Below, one piece after another: positions 6,628 through 6,941 of a stretch of DNA of 6,941 nucleotides; positions within the stretch are counted from its first letter, which is position 1; each line of letters starts with the position of its first letter. The DNA lies in NCBI GenBank assembly GCA_030617005.1, contig JAUWWH010000046.1, forward strand, positions 1 to 6,941, written 5' to 3'. The notes beneath the pieces are model-generated. The model was not told the origin of the DNA and made no database searches. It worked only from the letters and a program-made list of their open reading frames with translations. This DNA comes from Candidatus Bathyarchaeota archaeon. GTDB taxonomy: Archaea; Thermoproteota; Bathyarchaeia; RBG-16-48-13; GCA-020355125. Both the position numbers and the translations under genes were made by a program.

Positions 6628-6780
6628 TCATCTGTTCTCTATTATCCAGAGTTCCTTCTTTAACATATCTCTAACCGCAGCCCTTATGGCTGCACTTCTA
6701 CTTGGATACATACCCGATCTCGATAACTCATCCAAACCATCGATCAAAGCTTCTGGTAGTTTAACAGTAACAAGTTTCAT
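6628..6780 (-). CDS. Ribbon-helix-helix (CopG/MetJ/Arc-type) transcriptional regulator
   Basis: A 50-residue protein. The first strand KLVTVKLPEAL (2-12) would form the DNA-contacting ribbon with its dimer partner. Helix A follows (IDGLDELSRSGM, 13-24), then the conserved turn YPSRSAAIRAAVRDMLKKEL (25-44), whose Ser-Arg-Ser-x-Ala-Ile-Arg pattern is the usual archaeal RHH signature. Such proteins bind as dimers to short repeats, often in their own promoter. GGTGA lies four bases before the ATG, a fair Shine-Dalgarno match. It converges on ino1 with only two bases between the stop codons. I see no toxin gene on the transcribed side within the window, so a stand-alone regulator is more likely than an antitoxin. 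Its targets are unknown. The stop is TGA. Confidence 0.87.
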   Translation of the reverse strand: MKLVTVKLPEALIDGLDELSRSGMYPSRSAAIRAAVRDMLKKELWIIENR

Positions 6781-6784
6781 AAAT

Positions 6785-6789
6785 TCACC
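6785..6789 (-). promoter_or_regulatory. Shine-Dalgarno motif GGTGA for the RHH gene
   Basis: GGTGA matches the anti-Shine-Dalgarno core (it pairs with UCACC) and is separated from the ATG by ATTT. This supports the start at 6780 and implies a leadered mRNA, unlike several other genes here. A TATA-like TTGAATAAGAT lies at about 6808-6818, but it is weak. Confidence 0.5.
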
Positions 6790-6832
6790 ATTAAAAATAC
6801 TGATGTAATCTTATTCAATTTCTTACTTGGGT

Positions 6833-6858
6833 AATACGTTTTAAATACGATAAAATAC
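6833..6858. repeat. Helically spaced AATAC repeats upstream of the RHH gene
   Basis: AATAC occurs at 6833-6837, 6844-6848 and 6854-6858, that is, every 11 and 10 bases, and once more at 6796-6800. Phased short direct repeats on one face of the helix are what RHH dimers often bind, so this may be an autoregulatory operator between the RHH gene and whatever is transcribed to the right. The region is AT-rich, so chance is possible. Confidence 0.35.
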
Positions 6859-6896
6859 TTAAAGTTTTTGATAATGATTAATCACAAGTTAATCTA

Positions 6897-6941
6897 ATGT
6901 ACAGCATAGACCTTATCAATATGATCATTTATGAATATAAA
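6897..6941 (+). CDS. Possible start of an unidentified gene, cut by the right edge
   Basis: An ATG at 6897 opens a frame that is still open at the window end, beginning MYSIDLINMIIYEYK. A TATA-like ATACTTAAAG (6855-6864) lies at a plausible distance, with GATAAA before it. Fifteen codons are too few to identify a family or to exclude a chance frame. If real, it is divergent from the RHH regulator and could be its target. Confidence 0.22.
   Translation, partial: MYSIDLINMIIYEYK

Noticed and set aside
1..6941. CRISPR array, insertion sequence, tRNA, rRNA or origin
   Set aside because: I looked for regularly spaced long repeats, terminal inverted repeats, transposase motifs and cloverleaf-like sequence and saw none. 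The only repeats are the short promoter elements and the small inverted repeats listed.

Overview
The window looks like part of an AT-rich archaeal chromosome. Several genes start at, or within a few bases of, the position expected about 26 nt downstream of an archaeal TATA box (leaderless-type initiation). Internal or late starts carry short Shine-Dalgarno motifs instead. The gene families also fit an archaeon: a stand-alone Lrp/AsnC ligand-binding (RAM) domain, a DUF92/TMEM19-type membrane protein with its zinc motif, a short archaeal OMP decarboxylase, an archaeal-size myo-inositol-1-phosphate synthase and a 50-residue ribbon-helix-helix regulator. The sequence alone does not fix the lineage. 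CarB is of the eukaryote-CAD-like type, which I associate with TACK archaea such as Nitrososphaeria/Bathyarchaeia relatives, but that is inference.

Layout. Positions 1-2806 (minus) hold carB, the large subunit of carbamoyl phosphate synthetase. Its C-terminal allosteric domain lies beyond the left edge, and its frame is interrupted once, by an amber codon at codon 157. Just upstream, 2799-3030 (minus) encodes a small zinc-ribbon-like protein that has no start codon in its own frame and looks shifted by one base near its start. A TATA element at about 3052-3059 sits midway between that gene and the divergent RAM-domain gene (3082-3315, plus). Positions 3316-3560 are non-coding, with T-tracts and a small hairpin. 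Next come the DUF92 membrane protein (3561-4376, minus), a 264-bp divergent spacer with a TATA-overlapping palindrome, pyrF (4641-5426, plus), and ino1 (5552-6625, plus) behind an exactly duplicated 15-bp TATA element. The RHH regulator (6628-6780, minus) converges on ino1 with two bases between the stop codons. The right end has helically spaced AATAC repeats and perhaps the start of one more gene.

How the genes relate. CarB and PyrF are the first committed and the last step of UMP synthesis, but they are on opposite strands and separately promoted. Ino1 supplies inositol phosphate for archaeal inositol lipids or solutes, and DUF92 proteins are linked in other organisms to prenol-phosphate metabolism; a lipid connection between the two is only an inference. 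I see no mobile element, CRISPR array, tRNA or rRNA.

The most notable points are the lone amber codon in an otherwise perfectly open carB (sequence error, recent nonsense mutation, or TAG read as sense, for example pyrrolysine), the apparently frameshifted zinc-ribbon gene beside it, and the compact symmetric promoter that appears to drive both directions. I did not find evidence for a wholly new multi-gene system.
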